Notes: generated by a model not told the origin, from the sequence alone. A stretch of 64,000 nt of DNA from Erysipelotrichaceae bacterium 66202529 (GCA_017161075.1 CP046174.1:2728001-2792000), one strand, 5' to 3'. Shown: positions 55,059 through 63,538, numbered from the stretch's first letter. Numbers and translations are program-made.

Positions 55059-57692
55059 CTATTGACCTCTTTCCTTGACCACGGCTTGTGCTGCAGCAAG
55101 TCTGGCAATCGGTACACGGAATGGACTGCAGGATACATAGCTAAGTCCCATACGGTGACAGAACTCAATACTGCTTGGTTCTCCGCCATGCTCTCCGCAA
55201 ATACCAAGCTTGATATCCGGACGCGTTTTTCTTCCGCCAGCTACAGCCATTTCAATCAGTTTTCCGACACCCTTCTGGTCAACCTTGGCAAACGGATCCT
55301 GTTCAAAAATCTTCTTTTCATAGTAATCATTTAGGAAACCACCGGCATCATCACGGGAGAACCCAAATGTCATCTGTGTCAAATCATTTGTTCCAAAGCT
55401 GAAGAACTCAGCTTCTTCGGCAATTTCATCAGCCAGCAATGCAGCACGCGGAATTTCAATCATGGTTCCAACATGGTATTTCATCGCAAACTCTTCACGT
55501 TTTAAGATTTCATCCGCTGTACGAATTACGATATCCTTAACATATTTCAATTCTGCCTTATCGCCAACCAGCGGGATCATGATTTCCGGTTCAATCTTCC
55601 ATTCCGGATGCTTTTTGTTCACATTGATTGCAGCTTCAATTACAGCCGTTGTCTGCATTTCTGCAATTTCCGGATACGATATAGCAAGACGGCATCCGCG
55701 ATGACCCATCATAGGGTTAAATTCATGCAGACTAGTAATTACATTTCTCAATTCTTCCAGATCAATATTCATATCCTTTGCCAGCTGTGCAATATCATAG
55801 GAGCTGGTTGGCAGGAATTCATGCAGAGGCGGATCCAGATAACGAATTGTCACTGGAAGTCCATGCATTGCTTCATAGATTCCTTCAAAATCACCACGCT
55901 GCATAGGAAGCAACTTGGCAAGAGCTTTTCTTCTCTGTCCCTCTGTCTTGGATACGATCATTTCACGAACAGCCTTGATACGGTCACCCTCAAAGAACAT
56001 ATGCTCTGTACGTACCAGACCGATACCCTCTGCACCGAATGCCACAGCCTGTTCTGCATCCTTTGGTGTATCTGCATTTGTTCTGACCTTCAGGGTACGG
56101 ACTTCATCCGCCCATCCCATGAAACGCTCAAAATCACCGGAAATCTCAGCAGGAACCGTCTTAATCTTACGACCGTAAATATTACCGGTAGATCCATCCA
56201 GAGAAATAAAGTCGCCCTTATTATAACGTTCTTCATTTACTTCGAAGTATTTTTCTTCTTCATTGATTTTAATATCTCCACAACCGGATACGCAGCATGC
56301 CCCCATACCACGGGCAACTACAGCCGCATGAGAAGTCATACCACCGCGCACTGTCAGAATACCCTCGGATACATGCATACCCTCGATATCCTCAGGGGAT
56401 GTTTCCAGACGTACCAGAATAACCTTGTGACCAAGCGCTGTTTCTTCGATTGCTTCCTCTGCAGAGAATACAATCTGTCCGCAGGCTGCACCTGGTGATG
56501 CCGGTAATGCACTGGCAATCGGCTTTGCACTCTTTAAATCCGCATCATCAAAGCGCGGATGCAGTAAGGAATCCAGCTGCTTCGGCTCCACCATCATCAA
56601 GGCCTCTTCTTTTGTAATCATACCTTCATCTACCATATCACAGGCAATCTTCAAAGCAGAAGCTGCCGTACGCTTACCGTTACGGGTCTGCAGCATAAAC
56701 AGATTACCCTTTTCAATGGTAAATTCCATATCCTGCATATTTTTATAGTGGCTTTCCAGAGCCGCACAGATTTCTGTAAATTTCTCATAGGCAGCCGGAG
56801 CAATTTCCTTCAGCTGATCAATGGTCTGCGGAGTACGGATACCTGCGACAACATCCTCTCCCTGTGCATTCATCAGGAATTCACCATACAGCTTGTTTTC
56901 TCCTGTACTAGGATTACGGGTAAAGGCAACACCGGTTCCACAGTCATTCCCCATGTTACCGAATACCATCATCTGCACGTTGACAGCAGTACCCCAGTCA
57001 CCAGGAATATCATTCATCTTACGATAGAAAATCGCACGCTGGTTATTCCAGGAGCGGAATACCGCCTCAATAGCACGGTATAATTGTTCCTTTGGATCGG
57101 ATGGGAAGTCCTCCTCCAGAGATTCCTTATAAAATTTCTTGAAGCGTTTCACCATTTCCTTCATGTCATCCGCATCAAGCTCGGTATCCTGCTCGACACC
57201 TTTTTTCTCTTTCATTTCATCAATGATCTCTTCAAACTTCGCTTTGTTCAGACCCATGACAACATCTGCGAACATCTGAATAAAACGGCGGTAGGAATCA
57301 TATGCGAAACGCGGATTATCCGTCAGTCTGGCTACACCCTCTACAACCTCATCATTCAGTCCTAAATTTAAAATGGTATCCATCATTCCTGGCATAGACG
57401 CACGCGCCCCAGATCTTACGGATACTAATAACGGATTTTTCGGATCACCAAACTGTTTTTGAGACAGTTCTTCCAATTTCATTAAATAATCGAAGATTTC
57501 CTTGCGAATTGCTTCATTGATTTCCTCACCGTCGGCATAATACTGGTTACATGCCTCTGTTGTAACAGTAAAACCAAAAGGTACAGGCATACCGAGGTTC
57601 ATCATTTCTGCCAGGTTTGCGCCCTTACCGCCAAGCAGCTCTCTCATCTGCCCATTTCCTTCTGAAAACAGGTAAACATACTTCTTGCCCAT
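55059..57692 (-). CDS. ppdK: pyruvate, phosphate dikinase
   Basis: Interconverts PEP, AMP and PPi with pyruvate, ATP and Pi; in anaerobes it can work as glycolytic enzyme or for gluconeogenesis. The 877 residues have the usual order: N-terminal nucleotide-binding domain (LLGGKGANLAEMM at the start, RSGARASMPGMMDTILNLG near 95), the phosphohistidine domain with GGMTSHAAVVARGMG (about 450), and the C-terminal PEP barrel ending GICGEHGGEPSSIEFCHRMG with the catalytic Cys. gaggagg precedes the ATG. A TATAAT at 57738-57743 followed by a CcpA operator at 57711-57724 predicts catabolite repression. Confidence 0.97.
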   Translation of the reverse strand: MGKKYVYLFSEGNGQMRELLGGKGANLAEMMNLGMPVPFGFTVTTEACNQYYADGEEINEAIRKEIFDYLMKLEELSQKQFGDPKNPLLVSVRSGARASMPGMMDTILNLGLNDEVVEGVARLTDNPRFAYDSYRRFIQMFADVVMGLNKAKFEEIIDEMKEKKGVEQDTELDADDMKEMVKRFKKFYKESLEEDFPSDPKEQLYRAIEAVFRSWNNQRAIFYRKMNDIPGDWGTAVNVQMMVFGNMGNDCGTGVAFTRNPSTGENKLYGEFLMNAQGEDVVAGIRTPQTIDQLKEIAPAAYEKFTEICAALESHYKNMQDMEFTIEKGNLFMLQTRNGKRTAASALKIACDMVDEGMITKEEALMMVEPKQLDSLLHPRFDDADLKSAKPIASALPASPGAACGQIVFSAEEAIEETALGHKVILVRLETSPEDIEGMHVSEGILTVRGGMTSHAAVVARGMGACCVSGCGDIKINEEEKYFEVNEERYNKGDFISLDGSTGNIYGRKIKTVPAEISGDFERFMGWADEVRTLKVRTNADTPKDAEQAVAFGAEGIGLVRTEHMFFEGDRIKAVREMIVSKTEGQRRKALAKLLPMQRGDFEGIYEAMHGLPVTIRYLDPPLHEFLPTSSYDIAQLAKDMNIDLEELRNVITSLHEFNPMMGHRGCRLAISYPEIAEMQTTAVIEAAINVNKKHPEWKIEPEIMIPLVGDKAELKYVKDIVIRTADEILKREEFAMKYHVGTMIEIPRAALLADEIAEEAEFFSFGTNDLTQMTFGFSRDDAGGFLNDYYEKKIFEQDPFAKVDQKGVGKLIEMAVAGGRKTRPDIKLGICGEHGGEPSSIEFCHRMGLSYVSCSPFRVPIARLAAAQAVVKERGQ

Positions 57693-57710
57693 TAAGCATT
57701 CCTCCTCTTA

Positions 57711-57724
57711 TGTAATCGTTTACA
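57711..57724. promoter_or_regulatory. CcpA catabolite-response element at ppdK
   Basis: TGTAAACGATTACA on the minus strand agrees with the cre consensus TGNAARCGNWWWCA at every position. It lies 14-27 bases downstream of a TATAAT (57738-57743), so just after the transcription start, the position where CcpA blocks elongation. Confidence 0.75.
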
Positions 57725-57892
57725 TTTGATATCTAATATTATACATCATTTTCATGTATTTTCCTAGTGCTAGTTAAAAAGTTATGCAATTCACAAAGTA
57801 CTCTTTAATCTGTATGCTTTTAGCTTATCAAATATACCGCATCTGAGTTTTCACTTTGTATTTGGATAGAAACAGCAGATATAGGAAAAATA

Positions 57893-57901
57893 TGCTATAC
57901 T
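57893..57901 (+). promoter_or_regulatory. extended -10 promoter of the XRE gene
   Basis: TGCTATACT, an extended -10, about 105 bases before the XRE start; a TTGACA at about 57933 has no good -10 partner. Confidence 0.4.
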
Positions 57902-58004
57902 TCTTATAGAAAACAGGAAATGCAACGTAAGGTTGACAAAACGCAAGAGGTATTTGGTAGTGTGAATACACGGTGTTTGTTAGTATATGTGTGAGGTGAA
58001 CAAG

Positions 58005-58760
58005 ATGAAATTTGGAGAAAAATTACAGAAGCTTAGAAAAGAGAGCGGGATATCACAGGAGGAGCTTGCCTCCCGATTGCATGTATCCAGACAGGCAGTC
58101 AGTAAATGGGAGAACGATCAGGGATATCCGGAAACGGAAAAAATGCTGATGATTGGTAATATCTTTTCCGTGTCCATGGATTATCTATTAAAGGATGAGG
58201 GAGGAGAGTCGCTGCCGCAGGAGCCGGGATATTATGCAAGCCGGGAGTGTGTACAGGGCTATTTGCATCAGGAAAAAAGAACAACCAGACGAATCGCCGG
58301 CGGTACACTGCTTTGCATGCTTTCCGGTCTGCCGATTCTGCTATTACCGTCTATGGAGAATATGATGAGTGTTTTTTCCATGCTTTTCATCGCTGCAGGC
58401 ATTGCGATATTCGTATCCCTTGCCTTCGAGCGGGATGATTATAAAAAGCTGGAGGAGGAACCGCTGTATTTTGATCATGATCATTTACAGGAGCTGAAGG
58501 AGGAAAATAAAAGGCTGCAGCGTAAATACAAGCGGCTAATTATCGGAGGATTGCTGCTGATTTTCCTTACCTGTATCATCGCCATTCTAAGTGAGGAAGT
58601 ACTGTATTTTGAAGAAGGGCTGATGGATCCCGTCTATCTGCTGCTGATTTCCATTGCGGTTTATATGTTTATTCATGCAGGCTGCTCAATGAATACCTAT
58701 GAGCTGTTGATCATTAATGAGGAATACCACCGCAAAAAGAAAGGGGAACGCTTTTCCTGA
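58005..58760 (+). CDS. XRE-family regulator with C-terminal membrane spans, truncated by an in-frame UGA
   Basis: A 251-residue protein. Residues 1-65 are a Cro/C1 helix-turn-helix (GEKLQKLRKESGISQEELAS, VSRQAVSKWENDQGYPE). A linker follows, then two pairs of hydrophobic spans (about 100-145 and 183-235) separated by an acidic helical section (YKKLEEEPLYFDHDHLQELK). The frame stops at TGA 58758-58760 but continues in the same frame for 51 more codons encoding two further spans, so this copy is probably a nonsense-truncated version of a 302-residue membrane regulator. The DNA-binding part is intact. Start: gaggtga before the ATG at 58005. Confidence 0.85.
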   Translation: MKFGEKLQKLRKESGISQEELASRLHVSRQAVSKWENDQGYPETEKMLMIGNIFSVSMDYLLKDEGGESLPQEPGYYASRECVQGYLHQEKRTTRRIAGGTLLCMLSGLPILLLPSMENMMSVFSMLFIAAGIAIFVSLAFERDDYKKLEEEPLYFDHDHLQELKEENKRLQRKYKRLIIGGLLLIFLTCIIAILSEEVLYFEEGLMDPVYLLLISIAVYMFIHAGCSMNTYELLIINEEYHRKKKGERFS

Positions 58761-58916
58761 CTGTATTATGTCACAATCGGCTGTGCCTCTATCCTATATG
58801 TGGGAGCGGGGATGCTGATGGGTAAGGATGCCTGGAGAATAGGCTGGATGATCATCCCTGTCACATGGCTTGTGACATATGGAATCATCAGTGGCATCCA
58901 TATGCGTAAAAAATAA
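58761..58916 (+). pseudogene. in-frame C-terminal continuation of the XRE membrane regulator
   Basis: Directly after the TGA the same frame reads LYYVTIGCASILYVGAGMLM, then WMIIPVTWLVTYGIISG and HMRKK before TAA at 58914. These are two clear membrane spans and a basic end, so the TGA is a point nonsense change rather than the natural stop. Confidence 0.75.
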
Positions 58917-58965
58917 AGCAGAGAAGCACTTGAAAAGTGCCTTCTGCCATCATACGTAAATAGAA

Positions 58966-59118
58966 ACTCTTATCCTGTTGGTTATGAAACCGGATGATTC
59001 TTTCTCACTTTACGGTACAAGGAAGATAATGAAATACAAAAGATTTGAGAAATATCAATTCTTTTGTATTTCACGTTTCTCATATACCGGAATTGAGAAA
59101 GCCTAACAGGATAAGAGT
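58966..59118. repeat. 150-base nested inverted-repeat element
   Basis: Outer perfect 14-base arms actcttatcctgtt (58966-58979) / aacaggataagagt (59105-59118) and inner perfect 12-base arms gaaatacaaaag (59031-59042) / cttttgtatttc (59061-59072), with partial pairing in between (ccgg, tttctca). It lies between convergent genes. It could be a MITE-like element or a large terminator-type RNA fold. A smaller hairpin (gcagagaagcactt) lies just before it at 58918-58949. Confidence 0.6.
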
Positions 59119-59168
59119 CCTTTTCTATTGCAGCTGGAACCTTCTATATAGATTTCTAAATGCAGATT

Positions 59169-60017
59169 TTACCCTGCAAATTCTGCATAGGTACAGCCCT
59201 TTTCCATATTTCCGCTGACAATGATGACATGTCCTGCAAAAATATCGTCATCATTATAATAGAATTCAAAATCACCCTCCTGCGATATACTGACAGTCTC
59301 TATTTGGATACGGCGGATAAAGCCTTCTGCATTCAATTCAGCTTCCTCCTCCTGCTGCCAGTCGATTGCACAGCTGAGCAGCTCCTGCGCAGCATAATTG
59401 CGGGCTTCTTCATCCCATTCGCGCTCATCCTTTTTCAGCTTTTGATATATAGAAAGCGCCGCTTCTGCACATTCTTCATTTTCTCTATCCACATCCAGTG
59501 TGACCTCTATCGTTTTTCCATTCCACATATCCTGTCCCTGAAACATAGACAGAGAACGATTCAGCTGCAGCTCACAGCGATCTGAAAGCCGCATTACAAC
59601 AGGTGTCTGGTATTTATTCAAAATTTCCTGCAGCTGCTTTTGTTTGACATCACGTTCCAGCACATCCACCAGCAGAAAGCGGGCACCCTGCGGCAATTCC
59701 TCGTTTGTCCATATGTTTTTCTGCGGCAGCGATTCCCGTACCCTCAGGCGATAAATCGTTTCCTTTTTCAAGTGATGCAGCTTCCCCACCTTATGGTTTT
59801 CCTTTTCACTCAGCATCCACTGTACAACCTTTTTCTCCTGCTTCAGTTCCCCGCTTTTCACATCCACAAAGGCAAGCAGACGGATTCCCGCTGTCCAGCA
59901 AAGCTCACCTCTCAATCTTGCCGAGTATACGTCATCCTGCGTCAGTGCATAGATTTCTTTTACCTCATTCGCAAAGCCCTCTTTAAATTTCTTTTTTTCT
60001 GCCCGTTCCTTCAGCAT
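59169..60017 (-). CDS. DUF2262 domain protein
   Basis: A 282-residue cytoplasmic protein. The C-terminal 140 residues fit DUF2262: EWDEEARNYAAQELLSCAID, GFIRRIQIETVSI, then GDFEFYYNDDDIFAGHVIIV, the most typical motif. The first half (about 1-130) is lysine-rich and beta-like (TIYRLRVRES) and unknown to me. DUF2262 proteins have no established activity. ggggagagg lies before the ATG at 60017; 24 codons further upstream overlap a terminator-like hairpin and are rejected. Expression is probably controlled by the leader at 60042-60155. Confidence 0.82.
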   Translation of the reverse strand: MLKERAEKKKFKEGFANEVKEIYALTQDDVYSARLRGELCWTAGIRLLAFVDVKSGELKQEKKVVQWMLSEKENHKVGKLHHLKKETIYRLRVRESLPQKNIWTNEELPQGARFLLVDVLERDVKQKQLQEILNKYQTPVVMRLSDRCELQLNRSLSMFQGQDMWNGKTIEVTLDVDRENEECAEAALSIYQKLKKDEREWDEEARNYAAQELLSCAIDWQQEEEAELNAEGFIRRIQIETVSISQEGDFEFYYNDDDIFAGHVIIVSGNMEKGCTYAEFAG

Positions 60018-60041
60018 AGCCTCTCCCCTGTCCTTTCTTAC

Positions 60042-60079
60042 AAAAAAGAGGGATATCTCCATTGATTGGAAACATCCCT
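60042..60079 (-). terminator. attenuator hairpin before the DUF2262 gene
   Basis: On the minus strand agggatgtttcca / tggagatatccct arms (two internal mismatches) with a five-base loop are followed by a C and six T residues, ending 24 bases before the ATG. Its place before the gene indicates premature termination. Confidence 0.75.
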
Positions 60080-60155
60080 GTGATTTCAAAGAGTTATGAA
60101 ATCCTTTGTAGGTATCGTCTTACTTCTTACCGAGAAGACGAAACATCCCTTTATA
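60080..60155 (-). promoter_or_regulatory. structured leader with tiny reading frame, DUF2262 gene
   Basis: After a TATACT at 60162-60167 the leader reads gggatgtttc, a hairpin (cgtctt/aagacg, about 60116-60140), a second hairpin (gatttca/tgaaatc, about 60082-60104) and then the attenuator. The first hairpin contains an eight-codon frame, MFRLLGKK, from 60146 to 60120. The 5' gggatgtttc is repeated in the attenuator's first arm, so the two copies can compete for the same partner strand. Confidence 0.55.
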
Positions 60156-60234
60156 TACTATAGTATAGCACTATTTTGTAACTTTCGTGTAACTTACACG
60201 TTCTTTAAATTCCAAAATTATGGTTAATGCAATG

Positions 60235-60399
60235 TTATTCGATCCCTAATAAGAGACATATTTTCATATACATAAAAGCATTTATATCACGTAATGAATT
60301 CTCATATTTTATATAATTACTTTTAGTAATACATAGTTTATTTGCCATTTCACCCACGCTGATCCCCTTTTCAATTCTTTTTTGTTTAACAATATTCAT
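60235..60399 (-). CDS. 54-residue XRE-type DNA-binding protein
   Basis: A very short helix-turn-helix protein: VKQKRIEKGISVGEMANKLC, then ITKSNYIKYENSLRDINAFM, which is a complete Cro/C1 pattern with little else. gcgagga precedes the ATG. It stands alone on the minus strand before accessory genes and may repress them. A tandem 13-base repeat at 61505-61530 is a possible target (inference). Too short to dimerise by a separate domain, like some phage Cro proteins. Confidence 0.75.
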   Translation of the reverse strand: MNIVKQKRIEKGISVGEMANKLCITKSNYIKYENSLRDINAFMYMKICLLLGIE

Positions 60400-60643
60400 T
60401 TATTTATCCTCGCTTTTCTTGTGTTATTTACCAACGCGTTGTAACTATATTATATACCTTTTATAATTACTTTTGGGCGCTCTGAAACAAGTTGACGGTC
60501 TATGAACAGTTAATTTTTCAAGGGGTATTGACATGCAAAAAAGCCTTTATTTATCGCAGCTATCACATAAAATTCACATAAAATCAGAAACCCGGTTTTT
60601 CGCAATCAACTATTTTTAGGTAAATATATACTTTTGCGGAGAA
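60400..60643. other. AT-rich gap
   Basis: About 240 bases without a supported gene. On the minus strand it would be the promoter region of the mini-XRE gene. Confidence 0.4.
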
Positions 60644-60668
60644 AAAAAGAGGCATTTTACCTCTTTTT
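60644..60668. terminator. bidirectional terminator
   Basis: aaaaagagg/cctcttttt arms with a seven-base loop; the stop codon of the minus-strand gene at 60657 lies in the loop. Confidence 0.8.
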
Positions 60669-60968
60669 GCTATCAAAAATATATAAAGTACATGTAAAAT
60701 CCACTCCCAAGATATAAATAAGATTATGTATATGGCAATCTCGGTAAATATTTGATATTTTATTTACCAATATTTTCCTATTTCGCAGGATAATTTTTCC
60801 ATTTTTTACTGTAGCGGTGCATTTTCTGGACATATCTATCGCTTTTATCTGTTTTTCAGTTTTATATCCTAATAAGTGAGCTGATTTCAAATCCATATTT
60901 TTCCAAAAAAAGAATATTATAACGATTTCCTTATCGTTAATTTCTTTAAGCAAGTCATCAGTTAACAT
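60657..60968 (-). CDS. unknown protein, 103 residues
   Basis: A basic protein with hydrophobic patches (IVIIFFFWKN near residue 15, HNLIYILGVDFTCTLYIF at the end) and a central KNGKIILRNRKILVNKI. No family recognised. Its ATG overlaps the stop of the preceding gene by 11 bases, suggesting coupled translation. It has no separate ribosome site. A/T-rich, like its neighbours. Confidence 0.55.
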   Translation of the reverse strand: MLTDDLLKEINDKEIVIIFFFWKNMDLKSAHLLGYKTEKQIKAIDMSRKCTATVKNGKIILRNRKILVNKISNIYRDCHIHNLIYILGVDFTCTLYIFDSKKR

Positions 60969-61470
60969 TCATTATGTTCATGCAATAGATTCTTGCTAGC
61001 TTTAGCAGCACCTCTGCCATACCCTCATTTTCTATGTATTCGTTTAGTGATATCAGATCATCATAATCGTCTTCTATATCCATCATTTCGATGAGCAACT
61101 GTATTACTTCCCCATTGTCTATCTCCGTAGTATCCTTTATTTCTTCCAAATTTATAACATGCACTGCTGTAGTAGTTGGATTCTTTTCGCTATATTCTCT
61201 AAAATATAAAATATCACCATCTAAGAAAGCATCTAAAAGACATCTAAACTCCATTTCATTTCCATCATCCCATATAATGGCTTGATCCGTATGTTGTGCT
61301 GCATAAATGCTGCTTTTCTCAATCATACTTTCAATAACATCTGGTACTAATTCAACTGTCTTTTTAATCACTTCCTTTGTTTCTTTGATTGTTGCTTCCC
61401 CATGCCCTAAGACTACAACACTATGACTTGACAATATACTCCAAGCCTTTTTTCTGCTTATTCTCCTCAT
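60958..61470 (-). CDS. unknown acidic protein, 170 residues
   Basis: A cytoplasmic acidic protein: RRISRKKAWSILSSHSVVVL at the start, then HGEATIKETKEVIKKTVELV, a beta section (AIIWDDGNEMEFRCLLDAFL, GDILYFREYS) and an acidic helix (MMDIEDDYDDLISLNEYIE). I recognise no family. aaaggagg decides the start at 61470 over a frame start 14 codons earlier. It and the 103-residue gene form a two-gene unit ending in the terminator at 60644. Confidence 0.7.
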   Translation of the reverse strand: MRRISRKKAWSILSSHSVVVLGHGEATIKETKEVIKKTVELVPDVIESMIEKSSIYAAQHTDQAIIWDDGNEMEFRCLLDAFLDGDILYFREYSEKNPTTTAVHVINLEEIKDTTEIDNGEVIQLLIEMMDIEDDYDDLISLNEYIENEGMAEVLLKLARIYCMNIMNVN

Positions 61471-61504
61471 GTATAGGCCTCCTTTGCAGGATAATATTGT
61501 AATA

Positions 61505-61530
61505 TATATCACGCTAATATATCACGCTAA
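61505..61530. repeat. tandem 13-base direct repeat
   Basis: Two adjacent perfect copies of tatatcacgctaa, 35 bases upstream of the 170-residue gene's ATG and next to its likely promoter. A candidate operator. The rest of the gap to 61709 holds no gene that I can support. Confidence 0.5.
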
Positions 61531-61709
61531 AAAAGGTCTGGTAAATAATGGCAATATTTAACCCCCTTTTTATATAGGCTCTCCCCATTCACCTGTGTAT
61601 AATATCAAAAGACCACGCAAAGGTGATCAAGTGCCGCAAATACTGCTTTGTTTACTTTTGTATGTATAAGCGCATTATAATCAGAATAAATTAAGAGTTA
61701 TATATAATT

Positions 61710-62867
61710 TTACATCATGCTATTTATTATTTTTATGGCTCTAGATATAGAAAAAGCTGTAGAAGGACAATAACAATTTCTTTTTAAAATTGCTTCTAGT
61801 TCTTTAGATTTTATTGATACGAATTTAATATTATGATTAGCGGTTTCCCAATTTCCAATGCAGTTATTGTATATTTTTTTTGATAACATATCGTCCTTTA
61901 CAATTGCTAATAAAGAAATATTGAAAAAGCCTTCAATCGCATCAAATCCACATCCAATTACATGAATATAGAATTCGTTCTTTTTTATCAATTCTAAAAT
62001 GTCTGCAACTTCTTCATATTGCTTATAAAACCAAAATGGATCTATATGATTATCTTCAGAGCTTGTCTCTGCTCTATTGAATAATTCTTCACAGTACTCT
62101 CTCAAAAAAGAATATAGTAACGGATTTGAGATATTTTTTATGCATCCAAATCCGAAAGAAGGAACAACCATATATGCTCCAGGATAATTCACTGTTTCTT
62201 TTGATCTCTCGTGTATGCATATCTTATATTCATTATCAATTTTGATAACAAAAACTGTATCACAACCAAAGGGGATCACATTATCTGAAAGTACATAGTT
62301 CCCATTTATATTTTTTAAATATTTTTTCCTTAATTTTTCATTCGTTCTAACGTGGCTGAAAATACAATTATATGTTTCCTTTCTGAAATCAAATACATAT
62401 GAGATTCTCTGGAAATAGGAATATTGCCCAGCCTGTACTTCAAAATGATTTTTATCATAAGATATGCTATGAACAAATAAACTGGGATCATCAAATAGAT
62501 TCAGTCCTTGCTTTTGTTTTCTTTTTATTAGCTTATCATGAACCGGATAATTACATTTCGTTGTATTCACATATGTAATTATGTTCTCATGTTCTAAAAC
62601 ATCAATATCTAATGATTCCCACAACAAAGTCGTAATAAAAGGTATGCTAATTGATGTTTCTCCAATTTTACAATTATATACATAATCATTTTTATGTGTT
62701 CTCAAAATATAATCCATTGTTTTTCTTGAGAAATATAACTTCTTTGATGTTGCTTGGTCTTTCCGCATTCGTAAGCTTTTAAAAAATGGTAAGACAAATT
62801 CAATATAAATACGGTCGCACAATACCCCAAAGACTGCTCCTAATATGAGATCAATTAGCTCCATCAT
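61710..62867 (-). CDS. unknown protein with N-terminal membrane span, partner of the SIS gene
   Basis: A 385-residue protein. One span near the N-terminus (about 5-30, LIDLILGAVFGVL...), then a mostly cytoplasmic chain rich in Asn, Tyr and Lys. The middle has NYPGAYMVVPSFGFGC followed by YSFLREYCEELFNRAE, which resembles a degenerate Nudix box, and a C-terminal strand-rich part ending CPSTAFSISRAI. I would not assign an activity. It begins 17 bases after the SIS isomerase gene and is very A/T-rich, so the pair was probably acquired together. Confidence 0.7.
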   Translation of the reverse strand: MMELIDLILGAVFGVLCDRIYIEFVLPFFKSLRMRKDQATSKKLYFSRKTMDYILRTHKNDYVYNCKIGETSISIPFITTLLWESLDIDVLEHENIITYVNTTKCNYPVHDKLIKRKQKQGLNLFDDPSLFVHSISYDKNHFEVQAGQYSYFQRISYVFDFRKETYNCIFSHVRTNEKLRKKYLKNINGNYVLSDNVIPFGCDTVFVIKIDNEYKICIHERSKETVNYPGAYMVVPSFGFGCIKNISNPLLYSFLREYCEELFNRAETSSEDNHIDPFWFYKQYEEVADILELIKKNEFYIHVIGCGFDAIEGFFNISLLAIVKDDMLSKKIYNNCIGNWETANHNIKFVSIKSKELEAILKRNCYCPSTAFSISRAIKIINSMM

Positions 62868-62884
62868 TTTATGACTGATCCTTC

Positions 62885-63439
62885 TTATATTCGATTAAAA
62901 TAATTAGCTATCATATGATTTATAACTAAATGAATATCTTCTACAATCAGTATATTATCTATAGGTATTATTACACTTAGATCTGTTATCTTGGCAACTC
63001 GACCACCATCAAACCCAGATATACTTATGGTGTATATTTCGCTATCTCTTGCATACTCTGCTACATCCACGATATTTTCACTATCTCCACTTGCTGATAA
63101 TAAAATCAAAATATCATCTGATGATGCTCTATTACTCAAGGCTCTCGTAAAAATTTTATTATAACCAATATCGTTTGCTGTTGCAGTGAGTTGTGCTATA
63201 TTATCATTTAAGCAAAAACACTTGAATTTTATACCGTCTTTGAATTTTTCTAAATTGTTTAAATCACAAGTAAAATGTGATGCAGTGGTAGCACTTCCGC
63301 CATTACCACAAATAAATATAGAAGATTTCTGCTTCCTTTTATGTTCTAAAACACTTATGATATGTTCCAAATCTGGAATTTTGATACAATTTAATACTTT
63401 GATTTCGTTTTTTAAGTATGAATCTAAATATTTAGACAT
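62885..63439 (-). CDS. SIS domain phosphosugar isomerase, GmhA-like
   Basis: A 184-residue single SIS domain resembling sedoheptulose-7-phosphate isomerase (GmhA). Seen: SSIFICGNGGSATTASHFTC (about 38, the phosphate-binding loop and metal-binding His), ILILLSASGDSENIVDVAEY (about 110, second SIS loop) and VEDIHLVINHMI (about 168, the C-terminal His helix). GmhA makes the first heptose intermediate for surface glycans. No other heptose genes are present, so the role may differ. gggggag precedes the ATG. Confidence 0.85.
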   Translation of the reverse strand: MSKYLDSYLKNEIKVLNCIKIPDLEHIISVLEHKRKQKSSIFICGNGGSATTASHFTCDLNNLEKFKDGIKFKCFCLNDNIAQLTATANDIGYNKIFTRALSNRASSDDILILLSASGDSENIVDVAEYARDSEIYTISISGFDGGRVAKITDLSVIIPIDNILIVEDIHLVINHMIANYFNRI

Positions 63440-63494
63440 ATGTAACTCCCCCTATCCATGTCTATATTGTAACATTTTAAAATATATTTACAAC

Positions 63495-63538
63495 AAAAAA
63501 ATCCTACCTCTCAATCAAGAGAAGTAGGATAGTTTTTT
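63495..63538. terminator. bidirectional terminator
   Basis: atcctacctctc/gagaagtaggat arms with a six-base loop and A/T tracts on both sides, directly after the stop of the cell-wall hydrolase gene. Confidence 0.88.

Noticed and set aside
17386-58760. UGA read as tryptophan or another amino acid, because two genes have in-frame UGA
   Set aside because: UGA clearly ends several intact genes here (for example the second ABC permease and the Y-family polymerase), and the expected residue in the Rpn gene is Gly, not Trp. Two independent nonsense changes are simpler.
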